DNA from: Bradyrhizobium paxllaeri
GTDB taxonomy: Bacteria > Pseudomonadota > Alphaproteobacteria > Rhizobiales > Xanthobacteraceae
Direction: 5' to 3'
Length of the DNA: 64,000 nucleotides
Assembly: GCF_001693515.2 (NCBI RefSeq)
Contig: NZ_CP042968.1
Span: forward strand, 8,216,501-8,280,500
Both the position numbers and the translations under genes were made by a program. Shown here one piece after another: positions 19,477 to 27,948 of the stretch (position 1 is the first letter of the stretch; each line of letters opens with the position of its first letter). Under the pieces are notes generated by a model that was not told the origin of the DNA, did no database searches, and saw only the letters and a program-made list of their open reading frames with translations.

Positions 19477-19530
19477 CCTTCATGGTGAGGAGCGCGAAGC
19501 GCGTCTCGCGCGCTCCTCAGGATGAGGAGG
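19477..19530. repeat. Dispersed palindrome, family I (GTGAGGAGCGCG type)
   Basis: CCTTCATGGTGAGGAGCGCG is mirrored by CGCGCTCCTCAGGATGAGG; inner CGCGAAGCGCG adds a second small palindrome. It is upstream of the cyclase gene. Confidence 0.65.
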
Positions 19531-19649
19531 TTGAGCGGTTATGATGCTGTAGAACTAGATGACGCTACGGGACCAACTCCGCAAGGTGCTCCGTTCTTTC
19601 AGACGCGTTTTCCCGGCGCGAACCGGCAATCCGCCCGATCAAAAAAATA

Positions 19650-21035
19650 CTACCGGGGCGTGATGGCAAACATCGGCGAACGGCTGGGCTGTGTCGTCAC
19701 CACGCCGATCGGCATCACCGGCTCCTTGTCGACGAGCATGACGCGAAACGCACCTATCATCTTCGCCAGTGCCAGCGTGGCTTCGACCAGCGCGAAATGC
19801 GCGCCGATGCAGACGCGGGCGCCGACGCCGAACGGCAGATAGGCGAAGCGGTCGGGCGGCGTCCCGGTCATGAAACGCTGTGGGATGAAGGCGTTCGGAT
19901 CGCGCCACAATTTTTCATGCCGGTGCAGCAGCCACGGCGCGATCAGGATCACGTCGTTCTTCTTGACCGGCAGACCAGCGATCGTGTCCGGCCCGCTCGC
20001 CGCGCGGGCGATCAGGAACGCCGGCGGATAGAGCCGCATGGTCTCGTCCATCACCACGCGGGTGAATTTCAGTCTGTCGATATCGAGCGCGCCGTTGACG
20101 GTTGCGTCCTGCACTTCCGCCGTCACCTGCTCCTGCGTGGCGGGATCGAGCGCCAGCAGATAGAGCGCCCAGAACAATGCCGTCGCCGTCGTCTCGTGGC
20201 CGGCGAGAATCATGGTCGCGACCTGGTCGCCGAGCTGTTCGTCGGTGAAGGCCTCGCCCGTCTCCGGATCGCGGGCGTCGCCCATCAGGTCGAACAGGTC
20301 GCGCGCCGGCGCGCCCGCGGTCTTGCCGGCGGCGCGGCGCTCGGCCATCAGCATGCCGACGAAGGCGGTCCAGCGCTTGCGGAAGCGGGCGCGCGAAATG
20401 TCCTGCGGGCTCGGCCAGCTCAGCGGCAACAGCATATCGAGGAAATGCGGGTGCGCCAGCCGCTCGCCATACTCCATCACGAAATCGCGCAAGGCGGAGC
20501 CGTGGCGGTCCATGGTGAACGAGAACATGGTGCGCCCGGCAATCTCGAGCGCCATCCGCTGCATTGCCTCGCGCAGATCGACGGGGGCGTTGCTGGCGGC
20601 TCGGAGCTTGGCGACCGTCTCGTCGGTCGCCGCCAGCATGTGCGGAACGAGCGGCGTCACCGCGCGCGGCGTGAACGCCGGCGCCAGCGTGCGGCGCTGA
20701 TGTTTCCACGCCCGTCCTTCCGCGATCAGAAGGCCGTTGCCGAGAATCGGCCGCAGCACCCGGATGCCGACCGGCGTGCGCGTATAGTTTTCGTAATTGT
20801 CGACCAGCACATGCTTGATCGCATCCGGTATGTTGAGAATGAAGGTGCTGCGCCCGAAGAAGCGGCCCTGGACGATATCGTCCTCATAGGCCCGCCGGCC
20901 CCAACTGCCGATCGGACTTTCGCGGATCGCCTTCATCCGCCCGAACACCGTCATGTCGTCGGGCGCCCGTGGCGGGCTCGGTGGCACCAGCGGTGATCGC
21001 GCCACCGGCATGTCGTAGACTCCGGCAATGCTCAT
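19650..21035 (-). CDS. Cytochrome P450
   Basis: 461 residues from the Met at 21035 (MSIAGVYDMP). All P450 hallmarks are present: I-helix AGHETTA with the oxygen-activating Thr, K-helix ExxR in DETMRLYPP, the meander/PERF-like FIPQRF, and the heme-Cys loop FGVGARVCIG (Cys409). There is no N-terminal anchor, so it is soluble and needs a ferredoxin-type partner, none of which is nearby. The sequence resembles CYP family members with the RTLAPAF motif, close to fatty-acid or alkane hydroxylating enzymes. The upstream 40 codons are translated repeat and are excluded. Confidence 0.92.
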   Translation of the reverse strand: MSIAGVYDMPVARSPLVPPSPPRAPDDMTVFGRMKAIRESPIGSWGRRAYEDDIVQGRFFGRSTFILNIPDAIKHVLVDNYENYTRTPVGIRVLRPILGNGLLIAEGRAWKHQRRTLAPAFTPRAVTPLVPHMLAATDETVAKLRAASNAPVDLREAMQRMALEIAGRTMFSFTMDRHGSALRDFVMEYGERLAHPHFLDMLLPLSWPSPQDISRARFRKRWTAFVGMLMAERRAAGKTAGAPARDLFDLMGDARDPETGEAFTDEQLGDQVATMILAGHETTATALFWALYLLALDPATQEQVTAEVQDATVNGALDIDRLKFTRVVMDETMRLYPPAFLIARAASGPDTIAGLPVKKNDVILIAPWLLHRHEKLWRDPNAFIPQRFMTGTPPDRFAYLPFGVGARVCIGAHFALVEATLALAKMIGAFRVMLVDKEPVMPIGVVTTQPSRSPMFAITPR

Positions 21036-21048
21036 GGGTGCGACTCCC

Positions 21049-21122
21049 GTAACCCGGATGAGCGACGCGATATCCGGGATTCTGCCAAAGCCCCGCATAT
21101 CGCTGCGCTCATGCGGGCTACG
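21049..21122. repeat. Dispersed palindrome, family F (CCCGGATGAGCG type)
   Basis: Two stem-loops in tandem: ACCCGGATGAGCGACGCGAT-ATCCGGGAT and CCCCGCATATCGC-GCTCATGCGGGCTAC. It lies directly before the P450 start and falsely lengthens its frame. Confidence 0.7.
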
Positions 21123-21177
21123 ATCGTATTTAAGTCTTTGATCCGGGTGCCGCAAAGGCGCACCGATCCAACAACAG

Positions 21178-22563
21178 CTAATAAGTCAGTTCGGCAATCG
21201 CAATCCGGTTTTCCGAGGCCGGCCAGGCTCGCGCCACGATTCGTTCTGTATTGAACATCGCTACCACGGAGCGGCCAACCTCCTCGGCCGGAAGCCGCAA
21301 CGTCGTCATCGAATCGGTCGGCACGCCGGATTTCACATCTTTCGGCTCCTTGCCGTCGATCAGCACCACGTCGCGCGGCAGGCCGAAATAGCCGCGCGGG
21401 CGCGACATCAGCACCACGGCGCCCGCGCCGGCATCGGCCGGACCAAGCGGGCGCGCGGCACGCAGATTCACGACGTCGGAAGAGCGCGGAAACGGCGAGC
21501 GGTAGATATGCGTCGTCGGCGAACCGGCCGATGTCAGCACGATTTCGAGATACCATGTCGGCTCGACCTGCGCCGGGCCCCAGCGGCCATCGGCGCCGGT
21601 TTGCGACGAATGGATCGGACCGCCGCTCCGTTCGCCGCGGTCCGGAGAGACGCGATAGATTTCGACCGTCGCGCCGGAGACGGGACGGTTGGTGACGACG
21701 CCGCCCGGCGTACCCGTCACCAATCCGCTCAGCCTCACTTCCGCTTCCGGCACGATCTCGATATGCGACGGCTCCCTGCCCGCGATGAATTTATAGATCT
21801 CGCGAAACGCGCGCGGATGAAACGCGACCTCGCGATGATCGAGCGCGCCGAGCACGAGGTTGGTCGCACCTTTCAACGCGGGGCCGTCCGACGAGACGCC
21901 GGTCGGCGTGCCCGGCTTGCCGACAAAGCGACCGTCGGCTTGCGCAAATTTATCGTTGCCGTCGCTGCGCAAGGTGAGGAACGCGGTGCCCGGCGTGACC
22001 TCGCTCTCGCCTTCGTTCAGGCCGCGCAGGAACGGACCGCGGCCGTTGAACTCGCCGCCTAATCCCTCATCCCAATGGTAGATGCCGTGATTGGGAACGC
22101 CGCACAGCACGGCGTGACTGATGTCGGCCTCACCGCCATTCCTGATGTAATTGCGGATCGAATAGCCGCCGCGCGAATTGCCGACCAGCGCAATGCGCGA
22201 CGCGCCGGTGCGCTGCTTGAATTCCTTGACAGCGTCGCCGAGCTCGCGGCGCTGGTCTTCAGTCGAGGAACGGTTCGGTTGCTCCACCTGGTCATCGGTG
22301 CGCGCCAGCGGATCGGTGAAACTGATCGCCATCATCCGCTCGTGCGGCACGCCATTCGATTCCATCCGCCACAGCGTCGTGATCCAGAGTGCGGCATGAT
22401 CGCCATTGCCGTGCACGAACAGAACAGGCGGAACCGCACCCGCAACTGGTGGCGTCGAGGTGGTCTGCGCCAGCGCGGAAAAGCTGAGATTGCCGGCAAG
22501 ATTGCCCGCCAGCAAAGGTAGCGCGCCGGCGCCCCTGAGCATCGCTCGCCGCGTCAGGCTCAT
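21178..22563 (-). CDS. Tat-exported alpha/beta hydrolase (lipase-like) with C-terminal beta domain
   Basis: 461 residues from MSLTRRAML at 22563. The twin-arginine motif followed by a hydrophobic stretch and ALAQ indicates Tat export. The hydrolase domain has the oxyanion strand PPVLFVHGNGDHAA, the nucleophile elbow GNSRGGYS, and a late His around LDHREVAFHP. From about residue 290 a carboxypeptidase-regulatory-like beta domain follows (RLSGLVTGTPGGVVTNRPV...). This two-part layout recalls extracellular lipases or polyester depolymerases. Substrate unknown. It is divergent from the MFS gene. Confidence 0.82.
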   Translation of the reverse strand: MSLTRRAMLRGAGALPLLAGNLAGNLSFSALAQTTSTPPVAGAVPPVLFVHGNGDHAALWITTLWRMESNGVPHERMMAISFTDPLARTDDQVEQPNRSSTEDQRRELGDAVKEFKQRTGASRIALVGNSRGGYSIRNYIRNGGEADISHAVLCGVPNHGIYHWDEGLGGEFNGRGPFLRGLNEGESEVTPGTAFLTLRSDGNDKFAQADGRFVGKPGTPTGVSSDGPALKGATNLVLGALDHREVAFHPRAFREIYKFIAGREPSHIEIVPEAEVRLSGLVTGTPGGVVTNRPVSGATVEIYRVSPDRGERSGGPIHSSQTGADGRWGPAQVEPTWYLEIVLTSAGSPTTHIYRSPFPRSSDVVNLRAARPLGPADAGAGAVVLMSRPRGYFGLPRDVVLIDGKEPKDVKSGVPTDSMTTLRLPAEEVGRSVVAMFNTERIVARAWPASENRIAIAELTY

Positions 22564-22714
22564 TTGGGCTCCTCTCGTCATTTTTCGGTACCTTAGCTGT
22601 GCTCTAGCCATCCTCATAGCGACCTAACTACTGGACACGACAAGGCTTTCGCAGGCATCTGTGAGGACTGCAGGAATCGTCGCCCCTCCTTTAGCAGCCC
22701 AACCGGAACCGGAT

Positions 22715-24394
22715 ATGACCGAACCGCCAAAGCGCTCCGACAGCATCACCGCACCGCTGCGGCATTCGGTGTTCCGGCGCATCTGGCTGGCGAGCCTGTT
22801 GTCGAACCTCGGCATCCTGATCCAGGGCGTGGGTGCCGCCTGGGCGATGACGCAGATGACGTCGTCCGCCGACAAGGTGGCGCTGGTGCAGACCGCGCTG
22901 ATGCTGCCGATCATGCTGATCTCGATGCCGGCAGGCGCCATCGCCGACATGCACGACCGCCGCGTGGTGGCGATGGTGTCGCTATTGATCGCGCTGACCG
23001 GCGCGACCGCGCTGACCTTGCTGGCGTGGTTCAATATGGTCACGCCGAATATACTGTTGCTGTTCTGCTTCGTCGTCGGCACCGGCATGGCGTTGATGGG
23101 ACCGGCCTGGCAGTCGTCGGTCAGCGAGCAGGTGCCGCCCGAGACCTTGCCGGCGGCGGTGGCGCTCAACGGTATCAGCTACAACATCGCGCGCAGCTTC
23201 GGCCCTGCGGTCGGCGGCATCATCGTCGCAACCGCGGGCGCGGTTGCCGCATTCGCCATCAATGCGGCGCTGTATCTGCCGCTATTGATCGTGCTGTTTC
23301 TCTGGAAACGGGTCAACGAACCGTCACGGCTACCGCGTGAGCGGCTCAATCGCGCGATGGTCTCCGGCGTGCGCTACATCACCAACTCGCCGGCGATCAG
23401 GATCGTGCTGACCCGCACGCTCGTCACCGGCCTGATCGGCGGCTCCGTCTCGGCGCTGATGCCGCTGATCGCGCGCGACCTCTTGCATGGCGGCGCACAG
23501 ACCTATGGCGTCATGCTCGGCGCCTTCGGAATGGGCGCCGTGTTCGGTGCACTGAACATCGGCACGGTCCGGAGGCAATTGAGCGGCGAAGCTGCAGTGC
23601 GCGCCTGCACAATCTCGCTGGCCGGCGCGATCGCAGCCGTCGCGCTCAGCAGCAGCGCCATCCTGACGGCGATCGCTCTGGTGCTGGCGGGCGCGGTGTG
23701 GATGCTGGCGGTTGCGCTGTTCAATATCGGCGTGCAGCTCTCGGCGCCGCGCTGGGTGGCGGGGCGCTCGCTGGCGGCTTTCCAGGCCGCGATTGCCGGT
23801 GGCATCGCGATCGGAAGCTGGGGCTGGGGTCATCTCACCGATATTTACGGTGTCGAGATCGCGTTGCTGGTCTCCGCCGGATTGATGCTGCTTTCTCCGC
23901 TGCTCGGCATCTGGCTGCGCATGCCGCCGGTCGGCGCCCGCCATGAGCCGCCCGCCGAGGCGCTGGCCGATCCCGAGGTGCGGCTGTTGCTGACGGGGCG
24001 CAGCGGGCCCTTGGTCGTCGAGATCGAATATCGTGTCGCGCAGGACAACGCCCGCGCCTTCCACAATGTGATGCAGGAGGTGCAGCTCAGCCGGCAGCGC
24101 AACGGCGCCTATGGCTGGTCGATCGCGCGCGACATCGCCGATCCCGAATTATGGACCGAGCGCTACCACTGCCCGACCTGGCTCGATTACCTGCGCCAGC
24201 GTAACCGGCCGACGCAATCCGAGCGCGCCTTGCACCAGCGCGCGATCGACTTCCATCTCGGGCCCGAACCGATCCGCGTCCGCCGCATGCTGGAGCGGCC
24301 GTTCGGCTCGGTGCGCTGGAAGGAGGACACCCCCGACCGGGCCGCCAACGAGGTCTTGCCGGTGGTCGCGACGGCCGCAGGCAGCAGCACCTGA
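22715..24394 (+). CDS. MFS exporter (EntS/MFS_3 type) with C-terminal dimeric alpha-beta barrel domain
   Basis: 559 residues from MTEPPKRSDS; a start at 22661 is possible. The first 400 residues carry about 12 membrane helices with the motif ADMHDRRVV between helices 2 and 3, as in the MFS_3 (transmembrane secretion effector) family that includes enterobactin exporter EntS. The last 140 residues are soluble and resemble an antibiotic-biosynthesis-monooxygenase-type ferredoxin-like fold (VVEIEYRVAQDNARAFHNVM...). It probably exports a siderophore-like or toxic compound. No biosynthetic genes are adjacent. Confidence 0.85.
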   Translation: MTEPPKRSDSITAPLRHSVFRRIWLASLLSNLGILIQGVGAAWAMTQMTSSADKVALVQTALMLPIMLISMPAGAIADMHDRRVVAMVSLLIALTGATALTLLAWFNMVTPNILLLFCFVVGTGMALMGPAWQSSVSEQVPPETLPAAVALNGISYNIARSFGPAVGGIIVATAGAVAAFAINAALYLPLLIVLFLWKRVNEPSRLPRERLNRAMVSGVRYITNSPAIRIVLTRTLVTGLIGGSVSALMPLIARDLLHGGAQTYGVMLGAFGMGAVFGALNIGTVRRQLSGEAAVRACTISLAGAIAAVALSSSAILTAIALVLAGAVWMLAVALFNIGVQLSAPRWVAGRSLAAFQAAIAGGIAIGSWGWGHLTDIYGVEIALLVSAGLMLLSPLLGIWLRMPPVGARHEPPAEALADPEVRLLLTGRSGPLVVEIEYRVAQDNARAFHNVMQEVQLSRQRNGAYGWSIARDIADPELWTERYHCPTWLDYLRQRNRPTQSERALHQRAIDFHLGPEPIRVRRMLERPFGSVRWKEDTPDRAANEVLPVVATAAGSST

Positions 24395-24562
24395 CACCTC
24401 GATAGCGGACGCGGCTTTTGGGCGCAGAGTGGCGCGGGAATAAATCAACCAGCCGCGTTGAAACGCCCGCCACACCCCTCCGGTGACTTCTTTACGACTT
24501 ACTCCTTTCGACTAAAGTGTAAGAATTCTATGCGCTTTCGCTCAGCGTAGCGCGAAGCGACG

Positions 24563-24586
24563 GTCGTTTCGCGTCTGCGAAACGAC
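24563..24586. repeat. Perfect 10-bp inverted repeat (hairpin)
   Basis: GTCGTTTCGC (24563-24572), loop GTCT, GCGAAACGAC (24577-24586). No T-run follows, so it is not a classic terminator; it may be a repeat relic or a processing site. Confidence 0.55.
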
Positions 24587-24660
24587 GCCGCTGCTTACCA
24601 CGCTGCGCGATTACAGGGATCGCAGGACACTTCCCACTTGCCAAAGTGCTGCGCAAGCCT

Positions 24661-24680
24661 TTGACTTGTCGTCAAGACAA
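24661..24680. promoter_or_regulatory. Interleaved palindrome, candidate operator of the TRAP operon
   Basis: TTGAC-TTGTC-GTCAA-GACAA: the first and third blocks are inverted repeats of each other, as are the second and fourth. TTGTC-N5-GACAA is in the style of GntR-type operators. It lies 48 bp before the SBP start. TTGACT may also serve as a -35. Confidence 0.4.
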
Positions 24681-24727
24681 ACAAGCCTGCGCCAAACAGC
24701 GGGCAATATTTCAACCGGGAGGAACTC

Positions 24728-25849
24728 ATGAGCAAGCGTAGCGATACAAAAACGACGCGCCGCCGCTTCCTGACGGCTGCGGCCGCCGGCGGTGCGGTGA
24801 TTGCGATGCCGCAAGTCAGCCGGGCCCAGACGGTAACCCTGAAGATGCAGGGTTCGTGGGGCAAGGCCGACGTCTTCAACGAAATGGCCGAAGACTATGT
24901 GAAGCGCGTCAACGACATGGCCGGCGGCCGGCTGCGCATCGACTTTCTGGTCGGGGGCGCTGTCGTGCATCCATTCCAGGTGTTTGACGGCGTGCATGGC
25001 GGCCAGATCGACGCGGCCCACACGGTCACGGTCTACTGGTACGGCAAGCACAAGGCGGCCTCGCTGTTCGGCACCGGACCGGTGTTCGGCTTCAACGCCA
25101 ATGAGGGTCTCGGCTGGATTCACAACGGCGGCGGCAAGGAGCTGTTCGAGGAGCTCCAGACCCAGATCATGAAGGTCAACATCAAGAGCTTCTTTGCGAT
25201 GCCGATGCCGACCCAGCCGCTTGGCTGGTTCAAGAAGCCGATCAACAGCGATGCCGACCTGAAGGGGCTCAAGTACCGCACGGTGGGTCTGGCCGCCGAC
25301 CTGTTCCAGGCGATGGGCGCCTCTGTCGCACAGCTTCCGGGCGGCGAAATCGTACCGGCCATGGAGCGCGGCGTGATCGACGGATTCGAGTTCAACAACC
25401 CGACCTCGGACCGGCGCTTTGGCGCGCAGGACGTCGCCAAGAACTACATGATGGGCAGCCACCATCAGGCGACGGAATACTTCGAAATCATGTTCAACCG
25501 TACGAAATATAATGCGTTGCCGGCCGAGCAGAAGGCGATCCTGCAGTACGCCGCAGAGGCCGTTTCCTCCGCCAACGAGTGGAAGGCGATGGACTATTAC
25601 TCCAAGGATCTGCAGGAGCTGATCAACAAGGACAAGGTCAACGTTCAGCGAACGCCGAAGTCCGTGTTCGATGCGCAGATCAAGGCGTGGGACGGTCTGA
25701 TCGCCCAGCTCGGGTCTGATCCGTTCATGAAGAAGGTGATGGACTCGCAGAAGGCATGGGTGCGCCGCGTGGTTTATTACAACATGAACAATGCGACGGA
25801 CTATCGTGGTGCCTTCGAGCATCACTTCCCGGGTGTGCTCAAGGTCTGA
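24728..25849 (+). CDS. TRAP transporter substrate-binding protein, Tat-exported (mannitol/chloroaromatic-type)
   Basis: 373 residues. The N terminus KTTRRRFLTAAAAGGAVIAMP is a twin-arginine signal with cleavage near SRAQ. The mature protein is a DctP-type binding protein: LKGLKYRTVG carries the conserved carboxylate-binding Arg (R184), followed by GGEIVPAMERGVIDGFE. The sequence style matches the COG4663 (FcbT1/TakP-like) branch, whose known ligands are 2-oxo acids, chlorobenzoates and similar carboxylates. It heads an operon with DctQ, DctM, an amidase and a small membrane protein. The amidase suggests an amide or carboxylate ligand. Confidence 0.9.
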   Translation: MSKRSDTKTTRRRFLTAAAAGGAVIAMPQVSRAQTVTLKMQGSWGKADVFNEMAEDYVKRVNDMAGGRLRIDFLVGGAVVHPFQVFDGVHGGQIDAAHTVTVYWYGKHKAASLFGTGPVFGFNANEGLGWIHNGGGKELFEELQTQIMKVNIKSFFAMPMPTQPLGWFKKPINSDADLKGLKYRTVGLAADLFQAMGASVAQLPGGEIVPAMERGVIDGFEFNNPTSDRRFGAQDVAKNYMMGSHHQATEYFEIMFNRTKYNALPAEQKAILQYAAEAVSSANEWKAMDYYSKDLQELINKDKVNVQRTPKSVFDAQIKAWDGLIAQLGSDPFMKKVMDSQKAWVRRVVYYNMNNATDYRGAFEHHFPGVLKV

Positions 25850-25965
25850 CGACCGCGGCGCCTTATCGGCACGATATGAGTAAATGGCGGCGCGGTTGAC
25901 GCGCCGCCTGGCCAGGAACTGGTGGGGGACATCCGGATGTGCGACTTGCTGCGAGTTAAGCTCGC

Positions 25966-26571
25966 ATGAGGAAATTTCTGTTTTTCATCGATGAACTCAG
26001 CACCTGGGTCGGCAAGGCGTTCGCCTGGCTGATCCTCGTACTCACCCTTGGCGTCAGCTACGAGGTGTTCGTACGCTACGTGCTGCGTGCGCCGACTACC
26101 TGGGCCTTCGACATCAGCTACATCACCTATGGCGCGATGTTCCTGATGGCGGGTGCCTATACGCTGTCGCGCAACGGCCATGTGCGTGCCGACGTGGTCT
26201 ACCGCCTCTGGTCGCCACGTACCCAGGCGACGATGGATCTCATCCTCTACATCTTGTTCTTCCTGCCGGCGATCGCGGCACTGATGTACTCGGGCTGGAA
26301 CTATGCCGATATGTCGGTACGCTTCCGCGAGGTCAGCATCTTCAGTCCGGCCGGCGTGCCGGTGTTTCCGCTGAAGGCGCTGATTCCGATCACAGGCTTT
26401 CTTCTGTTTCTGCAGGGGCTCGCTGAAGTGATTCGCTGCGTGCTGTGCATCCGAACCGGGCGATGGCCGCAACGTCTGCACGACGTGGAGGAAACCGAGA
26501 GCCTTATCATTCGTGAACACCAACAGCAGCAGGCTGCGGTGGAATCGACCGAGAAGGGAGCAGGCGCATGA
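25966..26571 (+). CDS. TRAP transporter small permease (DctQ-like)
   Basis: 201 residues with four predicted membrane helices; the conserved DctQ segments are WVGKAFAWLILVLTLGVSYEVFVRY and GAYTLSRNGHVRADVVY. The C-terminal 40 residues are soluble and charged, longer than in classic DctQ, as seen in the COG4665 branch. It pairs with the large permease in the inner membrane. Its stop overlaps the DctM start by 4 bp, so translation is coupled. Confidence 0.92.
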   Translation: MRKFLFFIDELSTWVGKAFAWLILVLTLGVSYEVFVRYVLRAPTTWAFDISYITYGAMFLMAGAYTLSRNGHVRADVVYRLWSPRTQATMDLILYILFFLPAIAALMYSGWNYADMSVRFREVSIFSPAGVPVFPLKALIPITGFLLFLQGLAEVIRCVLCIRTGRWPQRLHDVEETESLIIREHQQQQAAVESTEKGAGA

Positions 26572-27917
26572 CCGACCCTCAACTCGGCATGCTGATGCTG
26601 GGCCTGTTCATCTTCATCATCATGCTCGGCTTCCCGATCGCCTTTACACTTATGGCGATGGGCGTGTCGTTTGGCTTCTATGCCTACTACACTCCCGGTC
26701 AGGAGTTCTTCCAGAACCGTATCTTCACGCTGCTGGTGCAGAAGACATTCGAGGTCACGTCCAGCGACGTGCTGGTCGCGGTGCCGCTGTTCCTGTTCAT
26801 GGGCTATCTGGTCGAGCGCGCAAACATTCTCGACCGCCTGTTTTACTCGCTGCAACTGTCGATGAAGAACGTGCCGGGCGCGCTGGCGGTGGCCACGCTG
26901 ATCACCTGCGCGATGTTCGCGACCGCCACCGGCATCGTCGGCGCGGTTGTCACGTTGATGGGCCTGCTGGCCTTGCCGGCGATGCTGCGGGCCGGTTACG
27001 ACACCAAGCTGTCGGCGGGCGTGGTTTGCGCCGGCGGCTGCCTCGGCATCCTCATTCCGCCGAGCATTCTGCTGATCGTCTATGCGGCCACCGCCGGCGT
27101 TTCGGCGGTCAAGCTTTATGCGGCCGCCTTTTTTCCGGGATTCCTGCTGGCTCTGTTCTACGTCCTCTATGCCATGGCGCGCGCGATCATCAATCCGTCG
27201 CTCGCGCCAAAGCTGCCGCCCGAGCAGACCAATGTTCCGCTCTCCACGGTCATCTGGGCCCTCGCCACGTCATTCCTGCCGTTGGCGCTGCTGATCGTTT
27301 CGGTGCTCGGCGCGATCCTGTTCGGGCTGGCTACGCCGTCCGAGGCGGCCGCGGTAGGGGCGCTCATGAGCATCGTTCTGGCGGCCGCCTATCGTTCGCT
27401 CAACTTCACGATGATGCGCGAATCGGTGTATCTGACCGTGCGCGCCACCGCGATGGTCTGCTACCTCTTCATTGGATCGTGGACGTTCTCCGCGGTGTTT
27501 GCCGTCCTTGGCGGACAGTCGGTGGTCGAGCAGTTCTTCACCTCGATGAACCTCTCGCCGATCCAGTTCCTGCTGTTGACCCAGGTGATCATCTTCCTGC
27601 TCGGCTGGCCGCTGGAATGGACCGAGATCATCATCATCTTCGTGCCGATCTTCCTGCCGCTGCTTCCGCAGTACGGCATCGATCCAATCTTCTTCGGCAT
27701 CCTGGTCGCATTGAACACGCAAACCGCGTTCAATACGCCGCCCGTCGCGATGGCCGCCTTCTATCTGAAGGGCGTGGCGCCGCCGCAGGTGAAGCTCACC
27801 GACATCTTCTCCGGTGCGCTTCCTTTCGTCGGCCTGGTCTTCTTCACCATGGCACTGGTCTACATCTTCCCGGAACTTGCGTTGTGGTTGCCCAGCTATC
27901 TCTACGGATCGCGGTGA
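26568..27917 (+). CDS. TRAP transporter large permease (DctM-like)
   Basis: 449 residues with about 12 hydrophobic helices. Typical DctM segments are FLFMGYLVERANILDRLFYSL, GCLGILIPPSILLIVYA and NTQTAFNTPPVAMAAFYLKGVAPP. It is the sodium-coupled transport subunit. The C terminus (LTDIFSGALPFVGLVFF) fits the COG4664 (FcbT3) branch, in line with the binding protein. The operon continues into the amidase 31 bp later. Confidence 0.94.
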   Translation: MTDPQLGMLMLGLFIFIIMLGFPIAFTLMAMGVSFGFYAYYTPGQEFFQNRIFTLLVQKTFEVTSSDVLVAVPLFLFMGYLVERANILDRLFYSLQLSMKNVPGALAVATLITCAMFATATGIVGAVVTLMGLLALPAMLRAGYDTKLSAGVVCAGGCLGILIPPSILLIVYAATAGVSAVKLYAAAFFPGFLLALFYVLYAMARAIINPSLAPKLPPEQTNVPLSTVIWALATSFLPLALLIVSVLGAILFGLATPSEAAAVGALMSIVLAAAYRSLNFTMMRESVYLTVRATAMVCYLFIGSWTFSAVFAVLGGQSVVEQFFTSMNLSPIQFLLLTQVIIFLLGWPLEWTEIIIIFVPIFLPLLPQYGIDPIFFGILVALNTQTAFNTPPVAMAAFYLKGVAPPQVKLTDIFSGALPFVGLVFFTMALVYIFPELALWLPSYLYGSR

Positions 27918-27948
27918 GCCGGCCCGGCAAAGCGCTGAAAGGATGCGC

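Larger units (their letters stand above)
24395..24727. other. Leader region of the TRAP-amidase operon
   Basis: 333 bp with no gene. It holds a perfect 10-bp-stem hairpin and an interleaved palindrome (both listed). GGGAGGAA just before the SBP ATG is a strong ribosome binding site. Confidence 0.6.
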
